Shown in pieces: positions 41,193-50,937 of a DNA stretch of 64,000 bases. Within the stretch, counting starts at the first letter, position 1; every line of letters starts with the position of its first letter. The notes under the pieces are model-generated. The model searched no databases. It was not told the origin of the DNA and worked only from the letters and a program-made list of their open reading frames with translations. Position numbers and translations under genes: made by a program. Location: the NCBI GenBank assembly GCA_905233685.1, contig CAJOEZ010000002.1, positions 47,990 to 111,989 on the forward strand. Direction: 5' to 3'. This stretch comes from an uncultured Bacteroidales bacterium. Lineage in GTDB: Bacteria > Bacteroidota > Bacteroidia > Bacteroidales > F082.

Positions 41193-44100
41193 ATGCTTAT
41201 GAACAGGAAAACGCTACTCTTTCTTTTTTTATTAGCCTTATTGACCCCGATGGCAGCCTTGGCGCAACCCCTCACGGTGAGCGGCAAGGTCGTTTCGGGC
41301 GATGACGGTTTCGGCCTGCCGGGGGTCACCATTCAGGTGAGAGGCACCGCGACAGGTACCGTGACCGACCTTGACGGCAACTATGTTTTGAAAGCCGACA
41401 GCGACGATGTGTTAGTGTTCAGCTACGTGGGCTACAAGACCAAGGAAGTCCCCGTGAGAGGCAAGAACAAAATCGATGTTGTCCTCGAAACCAACGCGCA
41501 AATGCTTGATGACGTGGTGGTTACCGCTCTCGGCATCAAGCGGCAGAAGCGCGAGTTGGGCTATGCCACCGAGGAAATCGAGGGCGAGATGATTGCAAAA
41601 TCCGGCTCGGGAAGCGTCATCAGCGCGTTGAGCGGTCGTTCGGCAGGTGTGCAAATCATCAATCCGAATGGCGTGGACGGCAGCTCGTCGCGTATCACCA
41701 TCCGTGGCAACAACAGCATCTTTGGCGACAACCAGCCGCTCATTGTGGTTGACGGCGTTCCGATGACCAACGAAGGCGGCGTCACCGACTGGAGCGGCGG
41801 TCGCGACTGGGGCACGGCCCTCAACAACATCAACCAAGAGGACATCGAAAGCATCGACATTCTGAAAGGCCCCACGGCAGCGGCACTTTACGGCTCACGC
41901 GGCGGCAACGGCGTGGTGCTCATTACTACCAAGAAAGGCTTGAAACAGCGCGGCTTGGGTATCAGTTACTCGGCGGGATTCAAGATCACGACGCCTTATT
42001 TGTACCGCACGGTGCAGAACAAATATGGCGGTTCTGGCCCTGTCACCTTCGAGACCCCGACGTTGACGCCTATTGAAGGCTTGTTCGACGAGAACGGAAA
42101 CCAAGTGTATGAATTCCCGTACGTTTACAGTGTGGACGACGGTCCAGCGGGCGAACCCACCAATACTACTTTTGGCTACTATGGCGGTGCCCAAAGCTGG
42201 GGTCCAGAGATGAACGGTGAGAGCGTCCTTTGGTGGGACGGCAAAATTCGCAAGTACGAACCTCAGCCCGACAACCTGAAGATGCTCTACAAGAACGGCC
42301 ATACTATGAACCACAACATTGCCTTCCAAAATGCTGGCGACTTCGGCAGCGTCCGCGTGTCGTTTACCGACTCGCGTACCGATGCCATCATCGACAACAC
42401 CAACCTGAGGCAGACCACGGCCAACGTGGGTACCTTGATTAATGTTTCAGACAAAATCAAGGTCGATGTTTCTTTCAACTATTTGGACTACTACCGCCTC
42501 AACACGCCTGAAATCGGAGAGTCGAACAGCAATTTCAACAAAGGCTTAATCTACAGCTGGCCCCGTAGCTGGCAGGGCATTGAGACCACGACCTATGAGA
42601 ACGAGGACGGCACGATGAACCAGTTTGACGGCTATCCTTATCCCTACATCTACAGCAGCACATTCTGGACGTTCTACAACAACAACACGACCCTCGACCG
42701 TGACAAGATATATGGTTCTGTAAAGTTACTCTACGATGTGACGCCTTGGCTCTCTGCTGCTGCCAAGGTGGCCTTAGACTGGACCGCCGACACCTATATC
42801 ACCAAACACAAGCCTACCACACTCGATGGCATGGCGGGCGGCTACTACGCGAAGAACAAGTACACCTCGCTCACCCGCGACATGGACTTCTTGATTACGG
42901 CTTACAAGGACAAGATTTTCGGTTCTAAATTCAATGTGCGTCTCTCGGCGGGTGGCGAGCAATACTACGGCTATCGCGACGGCATGAGCGGCACTTCTGG
43001 CACATGGGCTTACGCCAACCTCTACACGATTTACAACTATTCCTCCGCTTCCGAGCGCACCTTTGATGAGTCGAGGTGGGAGAAGAAAGTCAATTCATTG
43101 TATGCCTTCTTTAACTTGAGCTACAGCGACTGGCTCTTCTTGGACGTGACAGGCCGCAACGACTGGTCGTCGACCTTGCCTCCCAACAACAACTCCTATT
43201 TCTATCCTTCAGCAACTTTGAGTTTCGTCCCGACCTCGGCCTTTAAGAATTGGAACTGGGGACCTGTCAACTACTTGAAGCTGAGAGCCTCTTGGGCACA
43301 GACCGCCAGCGACACCGAGCCTTATCAGTTGACCTACACCTACAACACGAGTTCGTTCGGTCATCAGTTGTCGGCCACTTTGCCTACCACTGTGCCGCCG
43401 TTGGAATTGAAGCCACAGCGCCAGCGCAGTTATGAACTCGGCTTTGACCTCGGCTTGGGTGCCCGGTTCAATTTGGACTTCACCTATTACGACATCTATA
43501 GCTGGGATCAAATCCTTTCCTCGCCGCTCGCTCCCTCATCGGGTGCAAGCAACGTGACCATCAACACGGGTATCGTTACCAACAAAGGTTTCGAGGCCAT
43601 CATGAGCTACGACATTGCCCAAGGCAGGGACTATGGCGTCCAAGTGGGCTTGAACTTTGCCCGCAACAAAAACAAGATTGTCGATTTGGCCGGCGCCAAC
43701 ATGTACACGCTCTCTGAGATTTGGGGCTCCAATGGTCCGGCTGTCGCTGTGGAAGAAGGGGAAGAATACGGCACCATCTACGGCTGGGACTATGTCTATG
43801 AATACACAATGGCCGACGGCACCACGGTCGGTCCCTTCTACGACGCCAACGGCAATCCGATGCCCTTGCTCAACGAGACGGGAACCACTTATTTGAAAAC
43901 CGAAAACCGTGTGCCGGTGGGTAACTGTGCCCCCTTGGTGACGGGCGGTTTCAATCTGAGGGCTTCCTATAAGAATTGGTCGCTCTATGCTTTGATTGAT
44001 GCCAAGTTGGGCGGACAAATCTATTGCGCCTCATACGTGATAGCCATGCAAACCGGTCAGAGTTTGGCGACGCTTTATGAGCGCGAAGGCAATGGCTTGC

Positions 44101-44528
44101 CCTATTACGACTCCGACGGCAACTTCATCGGAAACTATGGCGTCGTTTTGCCCGGCTATTGCATCAACACCGAGACGGGCGAAGCCTATGAGAACGAGAA
44201 CGTGGTGCATTATCTTTACAAATACCTGCCCAATTTCGGCGGCTGGGGTAACCTCCTCACCACGCCCGGTATTGTCAACAACTCATGGATTAAGATGCGC
44301 GAGCTGTCACTCACCTACGACTTCCCACGCAAGTTGTTGGACAAGCAGAACTTCCTCAAGCAGGCATCCATCTCCCTTGTGGGCCGCGACCTGTTCTATT
44401 TCTACAAGACCTTGCCCGACAACATCAACCCTGAAGGCACCCAAGGCTCAGGCAACGCACAAGGCCTAGAATATGCCTCCTATCCGGGAACGCGGTCGTT
44501 TATGCTAACCCTTAAAGTCAACTTCTAA
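41193..44528 (+). CDS. SusC/RagA-type TonB-linked outer-membrane transporter
   Basis: 1111 residues. The signal peptide ends at ALA-QPL (mature Gln). Next come a carboxypeptidase D-like regulatory domain (LTVSGKVVSGDDGFGLPGVTIQVRGT, residues 26-95), the plug with the SusC signature (LDDVVVTALGIKRQKRELGYATEEI and IEDIESIDILKGPTAAALYGSRGGNGVVLITTKKG) and a large beta-barrel ending in aromatic FMLTLKVNF. It should import oligosaccharides or peptides captured by the SusD-like lipoprotein encoded next, powered by TonB. The gene has its own promoter and leads a three-gene locus with a PNGase F-like enzyme. An ATG two codons downstream (41199) is an alternative start. Confidence 0.95.
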   Translation: MLMNRKTLLFLFLLALLTPMAALAQPLTVSGKVVSGDDGFGLPGVTIQVRGTATGTVTDLDGNYVLKADSDDVLVFSYVGYKTKEVPVRGKNKIDVVLETNAQMLDDVVVTALGIKRQKRELGYATEEIEGEMIAKSGSGSVISALSGRSAGVQIINPNGVDGSSSRITIRGNNSIFGDNQPLIVVDGVPMTNEGGVTDWSGGRDWGTALNNINQEDIESIDILKGPTAAALYGSRGGNGVVLITTKKGLKQRGLGISYSAGFKITTPYLYRTVQNKYGGSGPVTFETPTLTPIEGLFDENGNQVYEFPYVYSVDDGPAGEPTNTTFGYYGGAQSWGPEMNGESVLWWDGKIRKYEPQPDNLKMLYKNGHTMNHNIAFQNAGDFGSVRVSFTDSRTDAIIDNTNLRQTTANVGTLINVSDKIKVDVSFNYLDYYRLNTPEIGESNSNFNKGLIYSWPRSWQGIETTTYENEDGTMNQFDGYPYPYIYSSTFWTFYNNNTTLDRDKIYGSVKLLYDVTPWLSAAAKVALDWTADTYITKHKPTTLDGMAGGYYAKNKYTSLTRDMDFLITAYKDKIFGSKFNVRLSAGGEQYYGYRDGMSGTSGTWAYANLYTIYNYSSASERTFDESRWEKKVNSLYAFFNLSYSDWLFLDVTGRNDWSSTLPPNNNSYFYPSATLSFVPTSAFKNWNWGPVNYLKLRASWAQTASDTEPYQLTYTYNTSSFGHQLSATLPTTVPPLELKPQRQRSYELGFDLGLGARFNLDFTYYDIYSWDQILSSPLAPSSGASNVTINTGIVTNKGFEAIMSYDIAQGRDYGVQVGLNFARNKNKIVDLAGANMYTLSEIWGSNGPAVAVEEGEEYGTIYGWDYVYEYTMADGTTVGPFYDANGNPMPLLNETGTTYLKTENRVPVGNCAPLVTGGFNLRASYKNWSLYALIDAKLGGQIYCASYVIAMQTGQSLATLYEREGNGLPYYDSDGNFIGNYGVVLPGYCINTETGEAYENENVVHYLYKYLPNFGGWGNLLTTPGIVNNSWIKMRELSLTYDFPRKLLDKQNFLKQASISLVGRDLFYFYKTLPDNINPEGTQGSGNAQGLEYASYPGTRSFMLTLKVNF

Positions 44529-44539
44529 TCTGAATTGTC

Positions 44540-46216
44540 ATGAAAAAAAGCATTATCATAATCAGTGCAGCCTTGATTTTATCATCTTGCACCAAGGGCT
44601 TCGAAGAAATGAACCAAGACCCGTTCTCGCCGACGGGAACCACCATCGAGGCGCTGTTTAACGGCGTGGTGAGTTCCTTGCAGCAAAGCATGAACGAGCA
44701 GTTCTACTTGCAAAACGAAATTTGGTATCCCGAGACGGAACTCGGCGCCTTGACTTCCGAGTCTTGGGGCAACTCCCAAATCGGGACCTCGAACGTGTGG
44801 TCGGACTACTACCTCATGTTGGCCAATATCCGTGAATTGGAAAAACGTTTCGACGCCTATTGCACGGAGCAGGCTGACACCGCAGTTTGCGATAAAGTGC
44901 GTGCCCAGCTCAACGTGCTGAAGGCCTACCAGACCTTTAAAGTCACGGATATTTTCGGCGACATACCATACTCTCAGGCCGGCCGAATCTGGGAAGGCTC
45001 GCAGGCTAATATGAGACCCGAATGGGACACACAGGAGAGCATTTACAAAACACTGTTGGAAGAGCTGATTTGGTCGCGCGACATTCTCCATACGGATACC
45101 GTGGCTACCGCCTTGGGCAACGATTTCTACAAACTTCCGTATGACGTGTTGCTCAACAACAACTACACGCTTTGGTCCGAGTTTGCCAATTCGCTTATTT
45201 TGCGTCACGGTCTGCGGATGTACGACAAAGACCCCGATTATGCCACACCTTTGTTGGTGGATGCTTACAATTTCATCTATACGGTGTTAAGTTCCTCAGG
45301 TGGCTCGGCTACGGGAGGAGGCATTTGCTTGTGGCCCAGTTTGTTGGGTACGAATTGGGATACCAATTGGTCGTTCCGCGAGCATAAACACCTCCGTATG
45401 GGCGAAACCGTTTGGAATTGCCTCTCCTCAACCGACGACATGGACGGTAGCGGCATTTACGACTACCGCACCTTCCTTTTCTTCGACACGAGCCATAAGA
45501 CCGACAGCTTCCCCGACGGGGCATGGAAGGCTTATCCGCAAATCCGCACGGCTGAGACACCCACGGAAGGCGGCTCACCCTACGCCCAAAGTCGCGACGG
45601 CAGCTACACCTTCAAAGGCCCTTCGTGCCACTATTCACCGTTCAATTATTACCTGACAAGAGACGAAAAATACGTTCCTCAGATTCTCGTGACCTACGCC
45701 GACGTGCTCTTCATGAAAGCAGAAATTGAGGTGAGAAATATCGGAGGCATCACGCCCCCGCTGAACGCCGACGAATCTATCCGCATGGGTGTCTACCAGT
45801 CGTTCCTCTTCTGGACGCATATCCCATCGAATACAAGCCGCTGGGTATATTACTATCCGCAATATACCAGCTATATCGGAAACCTCGATATTTGGTCTTG
45901 GAGTAACAACATGGCTGCCAATGTGATGAACTATGCCGTTTGGATGAATCCCGAATACGACGGCAGTCAGGAGTTTTATCTGAAGATGATTTATGAGCAA
46001 CGTTGGCTCAACCTCTTCCGCCAGCCGTGGGAGGCCTGGGCTTTGGCACGCCGTACCATGGCGACGCCTACCACCACCAATCATACCAAGCTGACCTCCT
46101 TCCGCATGGAATATCCTCAGAAAGAAATAGAATACAACTACGAAAACTACACCAAGCAACTCGCTCGTATGTCGCATGGCGACACAAGGCAGACCAAGGT
46201 GTGGTGGAACGAATGA
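44540..46216 (+). CDS. SusD/RagB-type nutrient-binding lipoprotein
   Basis: 558 residues; lipoprotein signal MKKSIIIISAALILSSC with Cys at 17. The body shows the SusD-like_2 pattern: GFEEMNQDPF at the start, a TPR-like helical segment (LNVLKAYQTFKVTDIFGDIPYSQAG), YVPQILVTYADVLFMKAEIE and FYLKMIYEQRWLNLFRQPWEAWALARRT. It pairs with the SusC barrel encoded 11 bases upstream and acts as its surface lid. The ligand is unknown; the neighbouring PNGase F-like gene suggests glycans or glycopeptides. Confidence 0.93.
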   Translation: MKKSIIIISAALILSSCTKGFEEMNQDPFSPTGTTIEALFNGVVSSLQQSMNEQFYLQNEIWYPETELGALTSESWGNSQIGTSNVWSDYYLMLANIRELEKRFDAYCTEQADTAVCDKVRAQLNVLKAYQTFKVTDIFGDIPYSQAGRIWEGSQANMRPEWDTQESIYKTLLEELIWSRDILHTDTVATALGNDFYKLPYDVLLNNNYTLWSEFANSLILRHGLRMYDKDPDYATPLLVDAYNFIYTVLSSSGGSATGGGICLWPSLLGTNWDTNWSFREHKHLRMGETVWNCLSSTDDMDGSGIYDYRTFLFFDTSHKTDSFPDGAWKAYPQIRTAETPTEGGSPYAQSRDGSYTFKGPSCHYSPFNYYLTRDEKYVPQILVTYADVLFMKAEIEVRNIGGITPPLNADESIRMGVYQSFLFWTHIPSNTSRWVYYYPQYTSYIGNLDIWSWSNNMAANVMNYAVWMNPEYDGSQEFYLKMIYEQRWLNLFRQPWEAWALARRTMATPTTTNHTKLTSFRMEYPQKEIEYNYENYTKQLARMSHGDTRQTKVWWNE

Positions 46217-46270
46217 TAAGTTTCCCCGAATTTTTAAATTTTTGAATATTAAATCTTTAAATCTAATATT

Positions 46271-48934
46271 ATGAAAAAACTATCCTTAATGCTTATGCTT
46301 TTGGCTTTCTCCTTCGGGATGAATGCCCAAGTTGAAAAGGTTTTCGATTTCAACGATTACGAGTACGGGGAAAACCCGAACCATCTCCTCAACGGCCAAG
46401 ACGGCTGGTATGTCCGTGTACATAGCGCGGGCAATGGTAACTTTACTCCCATGTATACGGATTACATGGGGCATTTCTGGGGCACTACCGTTCCAACTCC
46501 GACGGCTGACGAGACCATAGGCGTGTTTTCTGACGCCTCTGGTACGGGCTTTGGCGACATTGCCACCCATGACATCACCCAGTACGGCTTCGACTTCTCC
46601 AATGGTGGCATCATCGAGATTGAATGCGACCAGTTGCGTGAGTGGTGGGGCACTTTGTTCGGTATCGGCTATGACGGCAATGGCGACGGATCGGTACTGC
46701 CTCCTGTCAAGCCGGCTCCAGGTCACGCCAACTACGAACCCATCACCCCCGACCCCAACAGCACCTCCCCTGATGGCGGTGTTTACATGCTCCTCACGGG
46801 AAGCAACACCGACCCCCTTTTCATCAAAGGCGTGGTTTTGCCCGACAATACGGTGGCATGCAATTTTTCCGTTCCAATTCCGGAAAAGGAATGGTGTCGC
46901 TGGAAAGTCTCCATCGACCTTGACGCCAACAATGGCGCAGGTGCTGTCACCCTTTATGCGATGTACGACTTGTCGAGTGGCGAGTGGGAAGCCGTTCCGG
47001 AATGCCAAGGCATCAATGTGGGTCTGACCCCCGGCAGTGGCGACAAACGCGACCCGGCTATGTGGCACCATATCTTCATGCTCAACAGCGGCTGGTGTGG
47101 CTTTGACAATTTCATCGTGCGTCATTTCCCTGGCGGACTGGCAGCCCAGTTCATCGACTTCGCCGAAATTCCAGACCAGTTGGTCTACAGCGCTCCCATC
47201 ACGTTGCAGGCCACGGCTACATCGGGGCTTCCTGTGTCCTTTGAAGTCGTGCAAGGCCCCGCTACCATCAATGGTAACATCCTCACCCTTACTGGTGAAG
47301 AAGGCACCGTGAAAGTGCGTGCCACACAACCCGGAGACGGCACCAATTGGCAGCCCGCTCCTGCCGTAACGCGCACCTTCTATGCGGTTGACCCTGAAAA
47401 CTATACCCCTGAAATCACAATCCGCCGCCCTTACGAAGGCACCAAGGTTTATATGCCCGACTTCGAGAACCCCGTGATGATTGTGCTGAGCGCCTATATT
47501 GACCACGCTAACGCCATCAAGTTCGAGCAAGTGAAATGTAATGTTGATGGGCAAGAATTGTTCTTGAAGACCGATTACCCCGACAACCCAGACAACGGCT
47601 ATTGGTACACCACTTGGATTCCTTCGGGCGAAGGTACCTACAACATGACGGTTTCGATTACCCAAACTGGTGGCAAGGTCACCACGGCCTCCAACACCTT
47701 TGAGGTGACTACCAACTATAATGACATGGTGGTTTCCGCCCTCAATGGTGAGGTGGTGGCGACGACTCAGAACTTCACAGCTTACGGCGAATTCCCCTTC
47801 CCGACCCATGTCAACGCCTTCAATGCCATCAACTTGCATTATCTGCACAACTGCGTGAACGGCAACTGCAACACCTACGACCACATTAGTTATGTCCGCG
47901 TGAAAAACTACCGTGGCGAATGGGTGGAACTTTGCCGCTACATCACCCCGTTTGGCGTGGAGTGCATCGACGACCTCGATGTGACCGATTTCACCAGCGT
48001 GTTGCAAGGCCTCGTCGAGTTTGAATACTATAGCGAGCAATATGCGACGGGCGACGGCTACAATCCCACGGCTATTTTTGAATACACCAAAGGCACGCCG
48101 CAATATCCTTACGTGGATTTGCAGGAGATTTGGTACGGCAACTATGCTTTCGGCGATTACGCAAACCTTTGCCCCATCCCGACCCGAAATGTCGTGTTTG
48201 ACCCTTGTGTGGAAAAGGCCAAACTGCAAATCACGACTTCTGGACATAACTGGAGCGATACCCAAAACGGTGCCTACAACACAGGCAACGCCGCTGAGTT
48301 CTATCATGCCAATCACAACATTAACATCAATGGTGCCACGACTTACACCCAGGATTTGTGGGAAACCTGTTCGCCCAACCCTGCTGGTTGCCAGCCCCAA
48401 AACGGCACCTGGACCTATCCTCGCGCTGGTTGGTGCCCAGGCAGCATGGCCATGGTGTGGAACTACAGCCTTGACGACTATTTCGCCAATGGCAATGTCG
48501 ACCTGCTTTATGAGTTTGACCCGACTTATGTCGATCAATGCCACCCCAACTATCCTGACTGCGTGAGCGGCCAGAACAGTTGCCCGAACTGCGACAATTC
48601 CAGCAACCCGATTCTGAAGGTTTCCGCCAAGGTGGTGACCTATAGCCACTACACCGATATCTTGACGGATGTCCCGGAACAGCCCGATGTGGATGCAGAG
48701 CCGTTCCAGGTGACCATCACCCCCAATCCTGCGAGAGGCCAGATGACCATCACCACGGATTACGAAAAGGGTAAAGCCAGTGTCGTCATGATTAATACTC
48801 AAGGCGTCAAAGTGAAGGGCTTCAGCGTGAATGGCTCAGCCACCATCGACGTGAGCGATCTGCCCTCAGGAATGTACTTTGTGCATGTCATCGGCGGCAA
48901 AGTGATTACTCGGAAAGTGGTGATTCAGAATTAA
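46271..48934 (+). CDS. Secreted PNGase F-like protein with T9SS tail
   Basis: 887 residues. The signal peptide ends at MNA-QVE (mature Gln). Residues about 20-290 form a lectin/jelly-roll-like domain, and 295-490 hold Ig-like domains. Residues about 500-790 align by eye with both domains of Elizabethkingia PNGase F: FPFPTHVN, C-x-x-G-x-C-x-x-YD (Asp about 537, aligned with catalytic D60), GEWVELCRYITPFG, DLDVTDFTSVLQG, YSEQY (Glu about 589, with E118), GTPQYPY, AAEFYHANHNI (Glu about 676, with E206) and PRAGWCPG. PNGase F removes N-glycans from glycoproteins by cleaving the Asn-GlcNAc bond. The tail (VTITPNPARGQMTI to ITRKVVIQN) is a T9SS sorting domain. Cognate with the SusC/SusD pair upstream. 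Confidence 0.85.
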   Translation: MKKLSLMLMLLAFSFGMNAQVEKVFDFNDYEYGENPNHLLNGQDGWYVRVHSAGNGNFTPMYTDYMGHFWGTTVPTPTADETIGVFSDASGTGFGDIATHDITQYGFDFSNGGIIEIECDQLREWWGTLFGIGYDGNGDGSVLPPVKPAPGHANYEPITPDPNSTSPDGGVYMLLTGSNTDPLFIKGVVLPDNTVACNFSVPIPEKEWCRWKVSIDLDANNGAGAVTLYAMYDLSSGEWEAVPECQGINVGLTPGSGDKRDPAMWHHIFMLNSGWCGFDNFIVRHFPGGLAAQFIDFAEIPDQLVYSAPITLQATATSGLPVSFEVVQGPATINGNILTLTGEEGTVKVRATQPGDGTNWQPAPAVTRTFYAVDPENYTPEITIRRPYEGTKVYMPDFENPVMIVLSAYIDHANAIKFEQVKCNVDGQELFLKTDYPDNPDNGYWYTTWIPSGEGTYNMTVSITQTGGKVTTASNTFEVTTNYNDMVVSALNGEVVATTQNFTAYGEFPFPTHVNAFNAINLHYLHNCVNGNCNTYDHISYVRVKNYRGEWVELCRYITPFGVECIDDLDVTDFTSVLQGLVEFEYYSEQYATGDGYNPTAIFEYTKGTPQYPYVDLQEIWYGNYAFGDYANLCPIPTRNVVFDPCVEKAKLQITTSGHNWSDTQNGAYNTGNAAEFYHANHNININGATTYTQDLWETCSPNPAGCQPQNGTWTYPRAGWCPGSMAMVWNYSLDDYFANGNVDLLYEFDPTYVDQCHPNYPDCVSGQNSCPNCDNSSNPILKVSAKVVTYSHYTDILTDVPEQPDVDAEPFQVTITPNPARGQMTITTDYEKGKASVVMINTQGVKVKGFSVNGSATIDVSDLPSGMYFVHVIGGKVITRKVVIQN

Positions 48935-48957
48935 TGATGGCAAAACCATAAGCCACA

Positions 48958-48990
48958 AAACCTCCTGTTGGCAACAGCGGGAGGTTTTTT
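48958..48990 (+). terminator. Terminator of the susC-susD-PNGase operon
   Basis: AAACCTCC and GGAGGTTT enclose a short GC-rich loop and are followed by a run of T, 24 bases after the stop codon of the PNGase F-like gene. Confidence 0.85.
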
Positions 48991-49012
48991 ATATACATAC
49001 CAAATTTTTCCG

Positions 49013-49020
49013 TACTTTTG
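49013..49020 (+). promoter_or_regulatory. Promoter -7 element for proS
   Basis: TACTTTTG matches TAnnTTTG. The family B repeat pair at 49038-49097 would lie in the 5' untranslated leader of proS. Confidence 0.6.
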
Positions 49021-49037
49021 CAGCCGATTTGAAGGAC

Positions 49038-49097
49038 GGCGTTTCGACAAGCTCAACGACCTTAGCGCTTTAGGGTTCCTGAGCCTGTCGAAGGGCC
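49038..49097. repeat. Family B repeat pair in the proS leader
   Basis: Unit 1 (49038-49061) has the CGTT/AACG stem, unit 2 (about 49073-49097) the CCCT-type stem with one change. They are followed by 45 bases and then the proS ATG. Confidence 0.88.
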
Positions 49098-49142
49098 CGC
49101 TTCTCGGAGTATTAGGTTAAACAATAAAAAACGAGATACAAA

Positions 49143-50870
49143 ATGAAAGTAGCAACATTATTAGGCGAGCGTTTCAAGAAAGCACCAGCCGACTGCGTGT
49201 TCGACAGTCAGGCGCTGATGGTGCGCGGCGGTTATATCAAGTCGGTGGGAACAGGTTTGTTTTCCTTCTTCATGCCGGCCAAACGCATCGCGAAGAAGAT
49301 TGAAAATATCATCCGCGAGGAAATGGATCGCATCGATGGTCAGGAAGTTATGTTCCCTGTCGTTATGCCGGGTGCGCTTTGGCAGGAGTCGGGGCGTTTC
49401 AGTAGCATCGGCTCAGAGCTGCTCCGTTTCAAGGACCGCAACGGCATCGACATGGTGTTGGGCATGACCCACGAGGAAGCCGCCGTGCAACTCGCCCGCG
49501 ATGCCGCGAAGAGTTACACGCAGTATCCTTTTATGATTTACCAAATCCAGACCAAGTTCCGCGACGAACCCCGCTCGCGTGGCGGTCTCATCCGCACCCG
49601 TGAGTTCACGATGAAGGATGCCTACAGTTTCCACACCTCACAAGAGGATTTGGAGCAATACTACGCTGAGGCTTACCATGCCTACGACCGCATTTTTGCC
49701 CGCTGTGGCGTGCCGCAGGTTGTGGCTGTGAAGTCCGACTCGGGCATGATGGGCGGTCGCGTGTCGCATGAGTTCATGCTGCTCACCGACATTGGCGAGG
49801 ACACCATCGTCATTTGCCCCGAGTGTGGCTACCGCTCCAACAGCGAGGCTGCCGATTGCATCGTCCACAACGAGGAATACCCCATTGAGCCTTTGGAGGA
49901 GGTCTTGACTCCTGACCAGAAAACTATTGAGGAGGTGTGCAACTTCCTGCACAAGTCGCCCTTGCAATCGTGTAAAGCCGTTCTGTATCAGCGCAATATG
50001 GATGACTCGTTGGTCATCGTCTTCCTGCGCGGCGACCTTGAGGTGAACGAGACCAAACTTCGCAACCTGCTGGGTGCCGAGGTTCATGCTGCCACCGTTA
50101 CACCCGAAATGGGCGTTTGTGCCGGTTTCATCGGGCCGAAGGGTCTGCCGGAAGGCATCACCGTGGTTTACGACGAGTCGCTAAAGACTTTGAACTCGTT
50201 TGTGGCGGGTGCCAACAAGGTGAACTACCACTACAAGGGCATGAACATGGCCCGCGACCTCGGCGAGGTGAAGTATGACAGCGTGGCCAAAGCCACCGCT
50301 GGAGGCATCTGCCCCGTGTGCGGCAAGCACAGCATCACCATCAGCCGTGGCATCGAGGTGGGTAATATTTTCCAACTCGGCACGAAATACACTGAGTCGA
50401 TGAACATGCAGTACTTAGACAGCGACAACACGCTGAAATACCCCATTATGGGCTGCTACGGCATCGGCGTGGGCCGTTTGATTGCCTCCGTTTGCGAGGT
50501 GAGTCACGACGACTACGGTCCAATTTGGCCCATCACCATCGCGCCTTGGCAGGTGCAGGTGTGCGCCCTGCGTATTGCCGACGAGAACGTGCGCCGCGTG
50601 GCCGACAAGGTGTATGAAGACTTGAAGAAAGCCGGTGTGGAAGTCCTTTACGACGACCGCAACATCAGTGCTGGCGTGATGTTCAGTGATGCCGACCTCC
50701 TCGGTGTGCCGCTACGCATCGTGGTCAGCCCGAAGACGCTGGAACGCAATGCCATCGAGTTTGCCGCCCGCGACAAGTCCTTCAAAGCCGACTTGAATCC
50801 CGACAATTGCGTCAATGACGTGAAAGCCAAGATTAATGAGATGATTGCGGCTTTGACGCCGGAGGATTGA
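49143..50870 (+). CDS. proS: Prolyl-tRNA synthetase, bacterial type with editing domain
   Basis: 575 residues. Class II motifs: GLFSFFMPAKRIAKKIENIIREEM (motif 1 region), FRDEPRSRGGLIRTREFTMKDAYSFH (motif 2), GCYGIGVGRLIASV (motif 3). An insertion at about 240-385 (FLHKSPLQSCKAVLYQ, FLRGDLEVNETKLRNLLGA, AGFIGPKGLPEGITVVYDES) is the YbaK-like editing domain of the E. coli-type enzyme, which clears Ala-tRNA-Pro. Many Bacteroidota instead use the shorter eukaryote/archaea-like ProS without this insertion, so this form is notable here. A terminator follows. Confidence 0.96.
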   Translation: MKVATLLGERFKKAPADCVFDSQALMVRGGYIKSVGTGLFSFFMPAKRIAKKIENIIREEMDRIDGQEVMFPVVMPGALWQESGRFSSIGSELLRFKDRNGIDMVLGMTHEEAAVQLARDAAKSYTQYPFMIYQIQTKFRDEPRSRGGLIRTREFTMKDAYSFHTSQEDLEQYYAEAYHAYDRIFARCGVPQVVAVKSDSGMMGGRVSHEFMLLTDIGEDTIVICPECGYRSNSEAADCIVHNEEYPIEPLEEVLTPDQKTIEEVCNFLHKSPLQSCKAVLYQRNMDDSLVIVFLRGDLEVNETKLRNLLGAEVHAATVTPEMGVCAGFIGPKGLPEGITVVYDESLKTLNSFVAGANKVNYHYKGMNMARDLGEVKYDSVAKATAGGICPVCGKHSITISRGIEVGNIFQLGTKYTESMNMQYLDSDNTLKYPIMGCYGIGVGRLIASVCEVSHDDYGPIWPITIAPWQVQVCALRIADENVRRVADKVYEDLKKAGVEVLYDDRNISAGVMFSDADLLGVPLRIVVSPKTLERNAIEFAARDKSFKADLNPDNCVNDVKAKINEMIAALTPED

Positions 50871-50891
50871 TTTCGAATGGATTAGAGAACA

Positions 50892-50925
50892 AAACATCCG
50901 ACAGAATTTCTGCCGGATGTTTTTT
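50892..50925 (+). terminator. Terminator of proS
   Basis: ACATCCGACAG and CTGCCGGATGT form an 11-base stem with one mismatch, followed by T6, shortly after the proS stop. Confidence 0.85.
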
Positions 50926-50937
50926 ATTTGTCAAGAT

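Noticed and set aside
46286..48802. 838-codon open frame antisense to the PNGase F-like gene
   Set aside because: The sense strand encodes a clear signal peptide, PNGase F motifs and T9SS tail; the antisense product shows no known motif.
41193..48934. Starch or other glucan utilization locus
   Set aside because: No glycoside hydrolase is present; the only enzyme resembles PNGase F.
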